6,114 nt of DNA from Chloroflexota bacterium (GCA_022561675.1 JADFQT010000161.1:1-6114); one strand, 5' to 3'. Shown: positions 1 to 5,319, counted from the first letter of the stretch. The notes: generated from the sequence alone by a model not told the origin. A program made the numbers and translations.

Positions 1-197
1 TTTCCGGTGGCGCGCCCGTACACATCGGCCATGATCGCGGCCGTCTGCTCGTGGCGGCACAAGATGGTCTTGATCCGGTCTTCCCGGCCGTAGAGCAAGC
101 CGTAAATTTGACCGGTACCCCCACCGGGAATACCAAATACGTACTCTATCCCAGCCTCTTCCAGGACCTGGACTATCAGCCCGTTGGCTTTGGGCAT
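1..197 (-). CDS. ThDP-dependent enzyme of acetolactate synthase type, N-terminal part (cut by window edge)
   Basis: The minus strand reads 65 codons from ATG at 197 to the window edge and remains open. The start is well supported: AAGGAGG (complement of 202-208) lies 4 bases upstream. The peptide matches the N-terminal pyrimidine-binding domain of thiamine-diphosphate enzymes. It begins MPKANGLIVQVLEEAG, then has FGIPGGG at residues 21-27 and RHEQTAA at 48-54, in which Glu50 is the glutamate that activates the cofactor's aminopyrimidine ring. ADVYGRATG at 57-65 is also typical. Family members make or break C-C bonds next to carbonyls (acetolactate synthase, glyoxylate carboligase, various decarboxylases) in the cytoplasm. 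The part that decides the substrate is missing. It is homologous to the enzyme starting at 675 (shared GGG, RHE, AD-x-Y-x-RATG) but clearly diverged, and is transcribed away from it. Confidence 0.9.
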   Translation of the reverse strand, partial: MPKANGLIVQVLEEAGIEYVFGIPGGGTGQIYGLLYGREDRIKTILCRHEQTAAIMADVYGRATG

Positions 198-279
198 GGG
201 TCCTCCTTACTGTTCTTAAGCAAAGGGTCAGGACTTGTAGGATCCAAATGCCCGCAGTCCCCTGGGGGATGCACCCGGT

Positions 280-313
280 CCCCCTTTTAAAAAGGGGGAT
301 TTAGGGGGATTTT
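280..313. repeat. CCCCCTTTT/AAAAGGGGG palindrome with tandem GGGGGATTT units
   Basis: CCCCCTTTT (280-288) and AAAAGGGGG (290-298) form a perfect 9-bp inverted repeat around one central A. It is followed by two tandem 10-mers, GGGGGATTTA (294-303) and GGGGGATTTT (304-313); a further GGGGGAT lies at 264-270. From memory, this resembles a dispersed intergenic repeat seen in many unrelated bacterial genomes. In the leftward transcript it would fold into a hairpin in the leader about 80 bases before the start codon. It could affect that gene's expression or be a passive insertion. Confidence 0.65.
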
Positions 314-355
314 CCCAAACGGCAGGGCTTACGCGCTTTCTGGGTTATCGTTGGG

Positions 356-384
356 ATAATAAACCCCAGGTATGTGCGGGTCAA
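356..384 (-). promoter_or_regulatory. Predicted sigma-70 promoter for the leftward ThDP gene
   Basis: On the minus strand TTGACC (384-379, 5 of 6 consensus) is followed by a 17-base spacer and TATTAT (361-356, 5 of 6). Transcription would start near 349, giving a leader of about 150 bases that contains the palindromic repeat at 280-298. Boxes and spacing were read directly; activity is inferred. Confidence 0.6.
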
Positions 385-452
385 GCTGAATCGGCAAGGA
401 AGGTCTGACTCCAAGTCTGCCTGATGGCCGCATGAAAGTCTTGGGTTATTTC

Positions 453-480
453 GTAGGGGCGCACGGCCGTGCGCCCCTAC
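453..480. repeat. Perfect 28-bp palindrome, GTAGGGGCG type
   Basis: GTAGGGGCGCACGG (453-466) is followed at once by its exact reverse complement (467-480), giving 14-bp arms with no loop. Its centre (466.5) is within about 2 bases of the midpoint between the two divergent -35 boxes. The GTAGGGGCG...CGCCCCTAC form recalls dispersed palindromes common in environmental bacterial genomes, so a mobile or REP-like origin is the default reading. A role as a shared operator is possible but unproven. Confidence 0.75.
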
Positions 481-552
481 CTGGAGATGCGCTCTTCATT
501 CGGGTTTGGTCCAGCCTTCCCCAAGATTGATTTGGGCATTGATCTGGGACCA

Positions 553-581
553 TTGACCCGAGGATTTGGCTAGCTTAGAAT
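553..581 (+). promoter_or_regulatory. Predicted sigma-70 promoter for the ThDP enzyme-amidase operon
   Basis: TTGACC (553-558, 5 of 6 consensus) and TAGAAT (576-581, 5 of 6) are separated by exactly 17 bases. Transcription would begin near 588, giving a leader of about 87 bases before the ATG at 675. This excludes little but agrees with the 675 start. It uses the same -35 hexamer and spacing as the opposing promoter at 384-356. Confidence 0.6.
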
Positions 582-674
582 CCCAGAATCTGGAGCGGCC
601 CCGGAAGGCGCACCGGATTGCGGTTCCCGGAAAAAATACTCCATCAAAAATTTGCTGCATTAAAGGGGGATACC

Positions 675-2357
675 ATGAGGGGAAGCGACGCGGTTATCCG
701 GGCCCTGGAAAAAGAAGGAGTCAGCTACATTTCCGGGTTTTCCGGCGGCGGGCTGGCCCCACTTTGGCGCCCCCTTAGAGAGTCCAGCATTCAGGCCTTC
801 GCCACCCGCCATGAAAGGCTGGGTGTTGAAGTGGCCGATGGCTACTCGCGGGCCACCGGCAAGGTGGGAGTTGCCATGACCGGCACCGGACCGGGCGCCA
901 CCAATACCCTGACCGGTATCGCCAGCTGTTTCGCCGATAACGTGCCGGTGCTATTGCTTATGGGGCAGCATCCCCTGCGGAACCTGGGAAAAGAGTACCA
1001 GCAGGAGGTCTCTTCCAGCATCTTCGACACTCTGGTCAAGTGGAAGGGCACCTTTACCCGGGTGGATGACATACCGGGCATCATGCGTCGCGCCTTCACG
1101 GCCTTGCGATCGACTTCGCCCGGCCCGGTGGTCCTGGAGATGCCCCAGGACGTCCTTACCGCCGAGGCGGATGATCGAGTGCTGAACTATGAACCGGTGG
1201 GGCCGGGCCACAAGTCATCGCCGGACCGGCAAGACATCGAGAAGGCCGCAGATCTGCTGGTTCACGCCAAATACCCCATCTTGAACGCCGGTGGAGGCGC
1301 CCTGAGCGGCGATGCAGCGGAGGAGGTCAGGGAGCTGGCCGAACTGCTGTCCATGCCGGTGGCCACTACGCTCTTGGGTAAAAGTGTATTTCCAGAAGAC
1401 CACCCCCTGTCCCTTGGCTTGGGAGTGTACCCCCGCAGCCGGTACGCCACCGGACCGGCCTTGCAGATAAATCGCAAGGCCGACGTGGTGCTGGCGGTGG
1501 GGAACTCCTACCGGCTGCCCAATGGCACCGATGGGCGGCCAATTCCCGAGGGAGTGAAGCTGATTCACATCAACGCCGACGCCGGCGACCTGAACAAGAC
1601 CTACCAGGCTGACCTGCCGATTCTGGCCGACGCCAAGCTGGCCCTTCGGGACATTATCGAAGCGGTCAAGGACCGCCTCCCATCAGAACAGCGGGGAATC
1701 AAGGACGAAGTGACAGAGGAGATCAAGCGGGCCCGGGATAAATGGTTGGGAGAGTGGCTGCCGGTATTCACCGACTCATCGACGCCAACCAACGGTTACC
1801 GGGTGGTCTACGACTTGATGCAGGTCACGGATCGGGAAAAGACCATCGCCATTCACGATGCGGGAGGCAGCCGGGGTTACATGACCCAATTTTGGGTATC
1901 GACCAAACCGCGAAATTTTGTGGCCATGGGAGGCATGGCCCCCATGGGTTGGTCAATGGGAGCGGCGATCGGCGCTAAACTGGCCCGTCCCGATCATCTG
2001 GTGGTCCATTTGCTGGGAGACGCCTCCTTTGGCATGACCGGAATGGATCTGGAGACGGCGGTCAGGATGGGAGCACCGACCCTTACCATAGTCATCAATA
2101 ACGGCGGAATCGGTGGGGGCGTCATGGGTATGGAGCGCCCCGATGGCACACCGCCGGCGGTTGCTCTCCTGGGTGGCGACTTCAGCCAAGTCGCTCTGGG
2201 CCTGGGCGCTTACTCGGAGAGAGTGGAGCAGCCCGAGGAGATCGCTCCGGCGCTGCGCCGGGCTATCCGCAGCACCGAGGAAGGAAAGGCGGCTCTGGTG
2301 GAGGTGATGATCAAGCCCATGCGAACGCCGGACCTGCCCGACGACTGGTCCCTTTAA
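675..2357 (+). CDS. ThDP-dependent enzyme, acetolactate synthase-like, 560 aa
   Basis: A complete enzyme with the three-domain plan of the acetolactate synthase/2-oxoacid decarboxylase superfamily. The N-terminal pyrimidine-binding domain (about 1-165) holds GFSGGG (21-26), RHE with catalytic Glu47, GYSRATG (56-62), GTGPGATN (70-77) and a YQQE segment (108-111). The middle domain is about 185-335. The C-terminal domain carries the metal/pyrophosphate motif GDASF (448-452) with Asn475-Asn476 about 26 residues later. Length fits the family (about 550-590). ATG at 675 is preferred over an in-frame TTG at 618: AAAGGGGG (662-669) precedes it and homology starts with MRGSDAVIRALEKEG. Two positions differ from the usual motifs: Ser replaces Pro in the FGxPG turn (Ser23) and GDA replaces GDG. 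The 39-bp gap to the next gene suggests co-transcription. Substrate unknown: acetolactate synthase, a 2-oxoacid decarboxylase or another carboligase are all open, and no small regulatory subunit follows. Confidence 0.93.
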   Translation: MRGSDAVIRALEKEGVSYISGFSGGGLAPLWRPLRESSIQAFATRHERLGVEVADGYSRATGKVGVAMTGTGPGATNTLTGIASCFADNVPVLLLMGQHPLRNLGKEYQQEVSSSIFDTLVKWKGTFTRVDDIPGIMRRAFTALRSTSPGPVVLEMPQDVLTAEADDRVLNYEPVGPGHKSSPDRQDIEKAADLLVHAKYPILNAGGGALSGDAAEEVRELAELLSMPVATTLLGKSVFPEDHPLSLGLGVYPRSRYATGPALQINRKADVVLAVGNSYRLPNGTDGRPIPEGVKLIHINADAGDLNKTYQADLPILADAKLALRDIIEAVKDRLPSEQRGIKDEVTEEIKRARDKWLGEWLPVFTDSSTPTNGYRVVYDLMQVTDREKTIAIHDAGGSRGYMTQFWVSTKPRNFVAMGGMAPMGWSMGAAIGAKLARPDHLVVHLLGDASFGMTGMDLETAVRMGAPTLTIVINNGGIGGGVMGMERPDGTPPAVALLGGDFSQVALGLGAYSERVEQPEEIAPALRRAIRSTEEGKAALVEVMIKPMRTPDLPDDWSL

Positions 2358-2396
2358 TTTTCTTCCCCAAGCCCATAAGCGCTAAGGAGCTGTCCG

Positions 2397-3506
2397 ATGA
2401 AAAGCGTTGAGATAGACCGGAACATGCGACTCAAGGAGGAGCCCACCAAGGGACACAATCGCTGGCACCCGGATATACCACCAATCCTGGAGGTGGACCC
2501 AGGCGAAGAGGTAGTGTTGGAAACCAGGGATGCCTCCGACGGCCAGATCAAGCCGAATATGACCGTGGATGACCTGCACAGTCTGGACACTAAAGTAGCC
2601 CACCCCCTGACGGGACCCGTCTATGTTAAGGGCGCCGCCCCCGGGGACCTGCTGGAGATCGAATATCTGGACATAATCCCCCAGGCCAACGGCTGGACTA
2701 GGAACCGTCCTGGGGCGGGATTTCTCCGAGATCTGTTTCAGGACCCCTACCTGGCCCATTGGAACATCCAGGACGGATGGGCCACCTCCCCCCAGCTGCC
2801 TGGAGTGCGTATTGCCAATGGCTCCTTCATGGGCACCGCCGGCATCGCTCCCTCCCACTCGCAGCTGGAGCAATGGACACGACGGGAGGCGGACCTGGTG
2901 GCCCGGGGCGGCATCGCCGCTCTGCCAGACCCCGAAGACGCCGTGCCGACGGTCGAGCCGGTGGCCAGCCAGGGGCTTAGGACCATCCCGCCTCGGGAGA
3001 ACTGCGGCAATGTAGACGCCAAACAGCTGACGAAAGGCTCCCGCCTGCTGATACCGGTAAACGTGGCCGGGGCCCTCTACTCGGCGGGCGACGGGCACTT
3101 CGCCCAGGGCGATTCGGAATGTTGCATCACCGCCATTGAAATGGGAGCTACCGTGGCGGTGCGCTTCAAGCTCCACGCCGGCGAGGCCGCGCGCCATAAC
3201 ATTCGCTTTCCCAGATTCGCCCACCCGGGCTTTTTCGCCCCTCCTGAGTGGGCGGCACCGCGGAACTTCATCGCCACCATGGGGATGCCGATAAGGGAGG
3301 ATGGAACCCAGGAGGGGGAGGACCTTACTCTGGCTGCGCGCAACGCCCTGATCAACATGATCGAGCTGCTACAGGAGCGAGGCTGGAGCCGGGAGCAGGC
3401 TTACATAATCTGCAGCGTCGCGGTGGATCTACGAATTAGTAATGCTGTGGACCTGCCCAACGTCACGGTCTCGGCCTTTTTGCCGGAGGACATTTTCCAA
3501 GGCTAG
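2397..3506 (+). CDS. Acetamidase/formamidase family protein (FmdA/AmdA type), 369 aa
   Basis: Members of this cytoplasmic family hydrolyse short amides such as formamide or acetamide to the acid and ammonia. They are unrelated to nitrilase-type amidases. Recognisable blocks are HNRWHPDIPP (20-29), the segment around Asp46-Gly49, VKGAAPGD (77-84), PPRENCGNVD (198-207) and AGDGHFAQGDSE (230-241). The last two correspond to the family's PPRENGGN-x-D and VGDLHFSQGDGE signatures, with substitutions (Cys203 for Gly; Gly for Leu; Ser240 for Gly). The C-terminal part contains AARNALINMIELL and DLRISNAVDLPN. At 369 aa it is slightly shorter than classical formamidases (about 400 aa). AAGGAG (2384-2389) sits 7 bases before the ATG. 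It follows the ThDP enzyme by 39 bp on the same strand, so an operon is likely. The exact amide substrate cannot be told; the motif changes make a specific formamidase label unsafe. Confidence 0.92.
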   Translation: MKSVEIDRNMRLKEEPTKGHNRWHPDIPPILEVDPGEEVVLETRDASDGQIKPNMTVDDLHSLDTKVAHPLTGPVYVKGAAPGDLLEIEYLDIIPQANGWTRNRPGAGFLRDLFQDPYLAHWNIQDGWATSPQLPGVRIANGSFMGTAGIAPSHSQLEQWTRREADLVARGGIAALPDPEDAVPTVEPVASQGLRTIPPRENCGNVDAKQLTKGSRLLIPVNVAGALYSAGDGHFAQGDSECCITAIEMGATVAVRFKLHAGEAARHNIRFPRFAHPGFFAPPEWAAPRNFIATMGMPIREDGTQEGEDLTLAARNALINMIELLQERGWSREQAYIICSVAVDLRISNAVDLPNVTVSAFLPEDIFQG

Positions 3507-3561
3507 GTCCGTCCCGGAGCGGGTTTAAAAAGAAAGGGATTTAAAAACTTGCTGAAAATTT

Positions 3562-3586
3562 CCCACCCCTACCTTTAAGGGGTGGG
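3562..3586 (+). terminator. GC-rich hairpin after the amidase gene, possible operon end
   Basis: CCCACCCCT (3562-3570) pairs perfectly with AGGGGTGGG (3578-3586) across a 7-base loop, 56 bases after the amidase stop. It is stable but has no T run in the plus direction (GTGAGAATC follows), so it is not a canonical intrinsic terminator; it might instead protect the mRNA 3' end. A smaller CCCG-gag-CGGG stem followed by TTTAAAA lies at 3513-3530, immediately after the stop codon. A minus-strand role is less likely because the TTTT there is offset by three A's. Confidence 0.35.
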
Positions 3587-3675
3587 TGAGAATCAGCCGC
3601 TGGGGATTCAACAAGCTATCATGCCCCGGCGGGGTGCCACCGACAGATGAATATGGGTTCAGTGCTGGCTCATGG

Positions 3676-3730
3676 TTCGACCGGCTCAGGACGAACGGCC
3701 CAGGCACACGCTCGTGGTGAGCCGGTCGAA
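3676..3730. repeat. REP-like dispersed inverted repeat (TTCGACCGGCTCA type)
   Basis: TTCGACCGGCTCA (3676-3688) and TGAGCCGGTCGAA (3718-3730) are perfect 13-bp inverted arms. Inside them ACGA/TCGT and CG/CG continue the stem imperfectly, leaving an 11-base apical loop. The layout, TTCGAC-x-GGCTCAGGACGAACGG then CTCGTGGTGAGCC, recalls a repeat family found many times between genes in various bacteria, including Chloroflexota. No transposase is visible nearby, so this is probably a non-autonomous REP/MITE-like copy. Confidence 0.65.
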
Positions 3731-3782
3731 GGGTGGACGGCGATACGGCGGCTTTGCAACTTTTCACTGAGAAGGGATTGCG

Positions 3783-3844
3783 CCCACCGCAAGTCATCGG
3801 GGGCGGTGGGGACTGGTCTCAGCGGCAGATCGCGGGTCTGCTGC
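3783..3844. other. Two adjacent small hairpins
   Basis: CCCACCGC (3783-3790) pairs perfectly with GCGGTGGG (3803-3810) over a 12-base loop. Directly after it GCGGCAGA (3822-3829) pairs with TCTGCTGC (3837-3844) over 7 bases, with one G-T wobble. They lie between the REP-like repeat and the terminator at 3860-3915. No function is assigned: they may be remnants of repeats or part of a structured RNA. Confidence 0.4.
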
Positions 3845-3859
3845 GTGAGGCACGGCCGC

Positions 3860-3915
3860 AAAAGTAAAAGCCCCGGAGCATAGTCACTCTTGAAGTGAAC
3901 AGCCTCCGAGGCTTT
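3860..3915 (-). terminator. Probable intrinsic terminator of the HTH gene
   Basis: The arms 3867-3878 (AAAGCCCCGGAG) and 3904-3915 (CTCCGAGGCTTT) form a 12-bp stem enclosing a small inner stem, TCACT/AGTGA (3885-3889/3895-3899). In minus-strand RNA the single irregular pair is a G-U wobble, whereas in plus-strand RNA it is a C-A mismatch. The minus strand continues CTTTTACTTTTG after the stem, a U-rich tail. Both points favour a leftward terminator, about 118 bases after the stop of the HTH gene. Confidence 0.6.
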
Positions 3916-3982
3916 GATTGTCTCTAGGTTAGTAAGTTTCCGGTCGGGGCCGCGTTGGACAAGCCAGCGCCTTTTTCAGCTA

Positions 3983-4016
3983 GCCAGTTCTTATCGAGCG
4001 TTTTGAAAGAACTGGC
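3983..4016. other. 10-bp inverted repeat just beyond the HTH gene's 3' end
   Basis: GCCAGTTCTT (3983-3992) is the exact reverse complement of AAGAACTGGC (4007-4016), with a 14-base loop. It lies 16 bases beyond the stop codon of the leftward HTH gene and so would be in its 3' untranslated RNA. No T run follows on either strand, so it is not itself a clear terminator. It could stabilise the transcript or be a binding site. Confidence 0.45.
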
Positions 4017-4032
4017 GAAGAAAGGTCTGCGA

Positions 4033-4260
4033 TTAGCTGACGCGCTTAACCTCAAGGGTTTCGCCCGGCGCCAACGCCACCCGTCGTACATTTATACCCA
4101 GCTTGAGCAGCCAGTATCCCAGAGTGGCTTTGCTCACGCCCAATTCATCGGCAGTGCCGGAGAGCCCAAGCTCGTTGACCATTTCCGGAAGCAAGCGCTC
4201 CAATGGGCGCCCATCATGTTCCCGCTCCACCCGCTGCATCAGTTTCGTCTTTCTGGCCAC
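4033..4260 (-). CDS. Small helix-turn-helix DNA-binding protein, 75 aa
   Basis: The start is GTG at 4260, because AGGAGG (complement of 4267-4272) lies 6 bases upstream and the predicted transcript begins near 4304. A longer reading from GTG at 4320 would start before the transcript. The N-terminus is basic (VARKTKLMQRVERE). Residues 24-57 form a helix-turn-helix: LPEMVNELGLSGTADELGV, then SKATLGYWLLKLGIN, with the second part as recognition helix. This pattern is common in small regulators and in the DNA-binding parts of transposases and phage proteins. A short tail (VRRVALAPGETLEVKRVS) may form a beta extension. It has its own promoter and terminator, so it is monocistronic. No named family is recognised. 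It could be an autoregulated repressor, an orphan antitoxin-like regulator or a mobile-element remnant. Confidence 0.75.
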   Translation of the reverse strand: MARKTKLMQRVEREHDGRPLERLLPEMVNELGLSGTADELGVSKATLGYWLLKLGINVRRVALAPGETLEVKRVS

Positions 4261-4310
4261 GACGGTCCTCCTAGCTACTGTTAGATTCCTGTGATAACCT
4301 CGACGCGAAG

Positions 4311-4339
4311 AGAATACCACATGTTCCGAATTTTGTCAA
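4311..4339 (-). promoter_or_regulatory. Strong predicted sigma-70 promoter of the HTH gene
   Basis: On the minus strand a perfect TTGACA (4339-4334) is followed by a 17-base spacer and TATTCT (4316-4311, 4 of 6). A very AT-rich tract (about 4341-4380) lies directly upstream, as an UP element would. Transcription would start near 4304, leaving a leader of about 44 bases. The spacer contains the palindrome ACATGT (4319-4324), a conceivable but weak operator. This is the most consensus-like -35 box in the window. Confidence 0.7.
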
Positions 4340-4406
4340 ACAAGTTATAAGATATATTTTATAATTTTTTAAAAAAACTTTAGAACACGGGAGCTCAGCT
4401 AAGGAA

Positions 4407-4435
4407 TTGACCGGTGGGAGAGGTGCTGATAACCT
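4407..4435 (+). promoter_or_regulatory. Possible weak promoter for the DedA gene
   Basis: TTGACC (4407-4412) is followed after 17 bases by TAACCT (4430-4435, 3 of 6). If used, RNA would begin at about 4442, the GTG codon, making the message leaderless. An alternative -10 read, GATAAC at 4428-4433, has only a 15-base spacer. The AT-rich tract at 4341-4380 could also hold a plus-strand promoter (TATAAT at 4360-4365), but no -35 box fits it. Confidence 0.25.
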
Positions 4436-4438
4436 GGC

Positions 4439-5137
4439 TTGGTGCATGATATCCAGGCCGTAATCAGTGCCATCGAGGCCTTAATCCTCCTCATCGAGGA
4501 CGGGTTCCTGGAGATCACCACGGCTGTCTATGAGACTATGGGCTGGCCGGGCGTGGTTTTTTTGATGGCCGTCGAAAGTGCCGGCATTCCCTTTCCCAGT
4601 GAATTGATCATGCCCTTGGCTGGTTGGTTGCTGGTGCAGGACCAGGGTGGCTCTCATGGAATGGTCTGGATGGCGGGATTTTATGGAGCGCTGGGCAATC
4701 TGCTAGGCTCCTGGGTTGCCTATTGGGTTTCCCTGACGGGCGGGCGCACGCTGCTGGGGAAATATGGTAAATATGTACTAATTACCCGGGAGGAGGTCCA
4801 GAGGGCGGAAATCTGGTTTAAGAAGTATGGGGATTGGGCGGTCTTCTTTTCCCGTTTACTACCGGTGGTGCGGACATTCATCAGCATTCCGGCGGGAATA
4901 GCCAGGATGAATTTCTGGAAGTTCTCCGCTTACACCTTCGCTGGCTCCTTTCCCTGGAGCCTCGGATTAGCCTATGGCGGCTTCCTCTTGGGGGAAAACT
5001 GGGAATCCTTACGGGCGGTAATGCGGCCCTTTGACATACCCATTTTGGTGGTGATGGCGGCGGCGATAGGGTGGTTTATCTTTCGGCGGGTAAGAGCCAT
5101 AAGAGCGCAGGGTCGGGAAATAGAGGACTTCAGCTAG
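4439..5137 (+). CDS. DedA/VTT-family integral membrane protein, up to 232 aa
   Basis: DedA proteins are inner-membrane transporters; some members flip undecaprenyl phosphate or related lipids across the membrane, others affect membrane potential and drug resistance. Signature segments are visible: ESAGIPFPSELIMPLAGW (46-63) with acidic Glu46 and Glu55, GNLLGSWVAYWV (86-97), and SRLLPVVRTFISIPAGIARM (138-157). The last contains Arg139 and Arg145, spaced like the two essential arginines of E. coli YqjA. Hydrophobic spans lie near 35-62, 76-98, 135-155, 163-184 and 200-215, and the tail is basic. Start choice is uncertain: an in-frame stop at 4430 rules out anything earlier, and TTG 4439 or GTG 4442 are the only starts before ATG at 4538, which would cut into the conserved region's lead. 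The nearest purine-rich site (GGGAGAGG, 4416-4423) is too far away. It appears to be transcribed alone. The substrate is not predictable. Confidence 0.88.
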   Translation: MVHDIQAVISAIEALILLIEDGFLEITTAVYETMGWPGVVFLMAVESAGIPFPSELIMPLAGWLLVQDQGGSHGMVWMAGFYGALGNLLGSWVAYWVSLTGGRTLLGKYGKYVLITREEVQRAEIWFKKYGDWAVFFSRLLPVVRTFISIPAGIARMNFWKFSAYTFAGSFPWSLGLAYGGFLLGENWESLRAVMRPFDIPILVVMAAAIGWFIFRRVRAIRAQGREIEDFS

Positions 5138-5166
5138 GCCGGAGCCAGGTTGGAATCTACACGGTC

Positions 5167-5210
5167 GCCTAAACAAGCTCTGCGGGTTTCACCACGGGAT
5201 TAGTTTAGGC
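5167..5210. other. 8-bp inverted repeat in the gap after the DedA gene
   Basis: GCCTAAAC (5167-5174) is matched by GTTTAGGC (5203-5210) with a 28-base spacer, 30 bases after the DedA stop. No T run follows, so it is not a convincing terminator. The rest of 5138-5319 shows no clear promoter with good spacing: a TTTAAT at 5270-5275 lacks a matching -35 box. Confidence 0.3.
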
Positions 5211-5291
5211 CGGGCATCAGCCAACGGGCCGATCCCACGAATTGTGAATGTCAATACGCAGGGATGGTGTTTAATAGAAGGGGTGTTTAAG

Positions 5292-5309
5292 ATGCCTGCG
5301 CCGTTTTGA
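5292..5309 (+). promoter_or_regulatory. Possible five-codon leader ORF before the PLP enzyme
   Basis: ATG at 5292 opens a five-codon reading frame (MPAPF) that ends at TGA 5307-5309. It is preceded at 8 bases by GAAGGGG (5278-5284), a plausible ribosome site. Its stop overlaps the GAGG (5308-5311) that serves the downstream ATG at 5320, a geometry suited to translational coupling. The peptide contains no threonine, isoleucine or other obvious control codons, so attenuation is not supported. It could be chance. Confidence 0.2.
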
Positions 5310-5319
5310 GGATGACAAA

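Noticed and set aside
51..290. Plus-strand open frame of 79 codons
   Set aside because: It is antisense to the ThDP N-terminal coding region and runs through the GGGGG repeat; it has no ribosome site or recognisable domain.
198..349. A riboswitch or T-box in the leftward ThDP gene's leader
   Set aside because: I found no conserved riboswitch or T-box core; the only clear structure is the CCCCCTTTT palindrome, which looks like a dispersed repeat.
618..674. A 19-residue N-terminal extension of the 675 gene from TTG
   Set aside because: There is no ribosome site before 618, whereas AAAGGGGG precedes ATG 675, and the extension (MRFPEKILHQ...) has no family counterpart.
1215..1568. Minus-strand frame of 117 codons inside the ThDP gene
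   Set aside because: It is an antisense shadow of conserved ThDP coding sequence with no recognisable protein features.
2382..3224. Minus-strand open frame of 280 codons
   Set aside because: It lies opposite the amidase gene, whose family motifs and ribosome site are clear. Long antisense frames are expected in GC-rich codons, and the translation shows no domain.
3525..3883. Short open frames on both strands (3525-3797, 3647-3883, 3670-3861)
   Set aside because: They cross the REP-like repeat and hairpins, show low-complexity arginine/proline translations and lack ribosome sites.
3562..4016. The row of hairpins as a CRISPR array
   Set aside because: The stems differ in sequence, spacing is irregular and there are no repeated identical units or cas genes.
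3955..4284. Plus-strand frame of 109 codons from TTG
   Set aside because: It is antisense to the HTH gene, begins within a hairpin region and has no ribosome site. The minus-strand reading has promoter, ribosome site, HTH motif and terminator.
4261..4320. Upstream extension of the HTH protein to GTG 4320
   Set aside because: It would overlap the -10 box and precede the predicted transcript start near 4304. The AGGAGG site serves GTG 4260.
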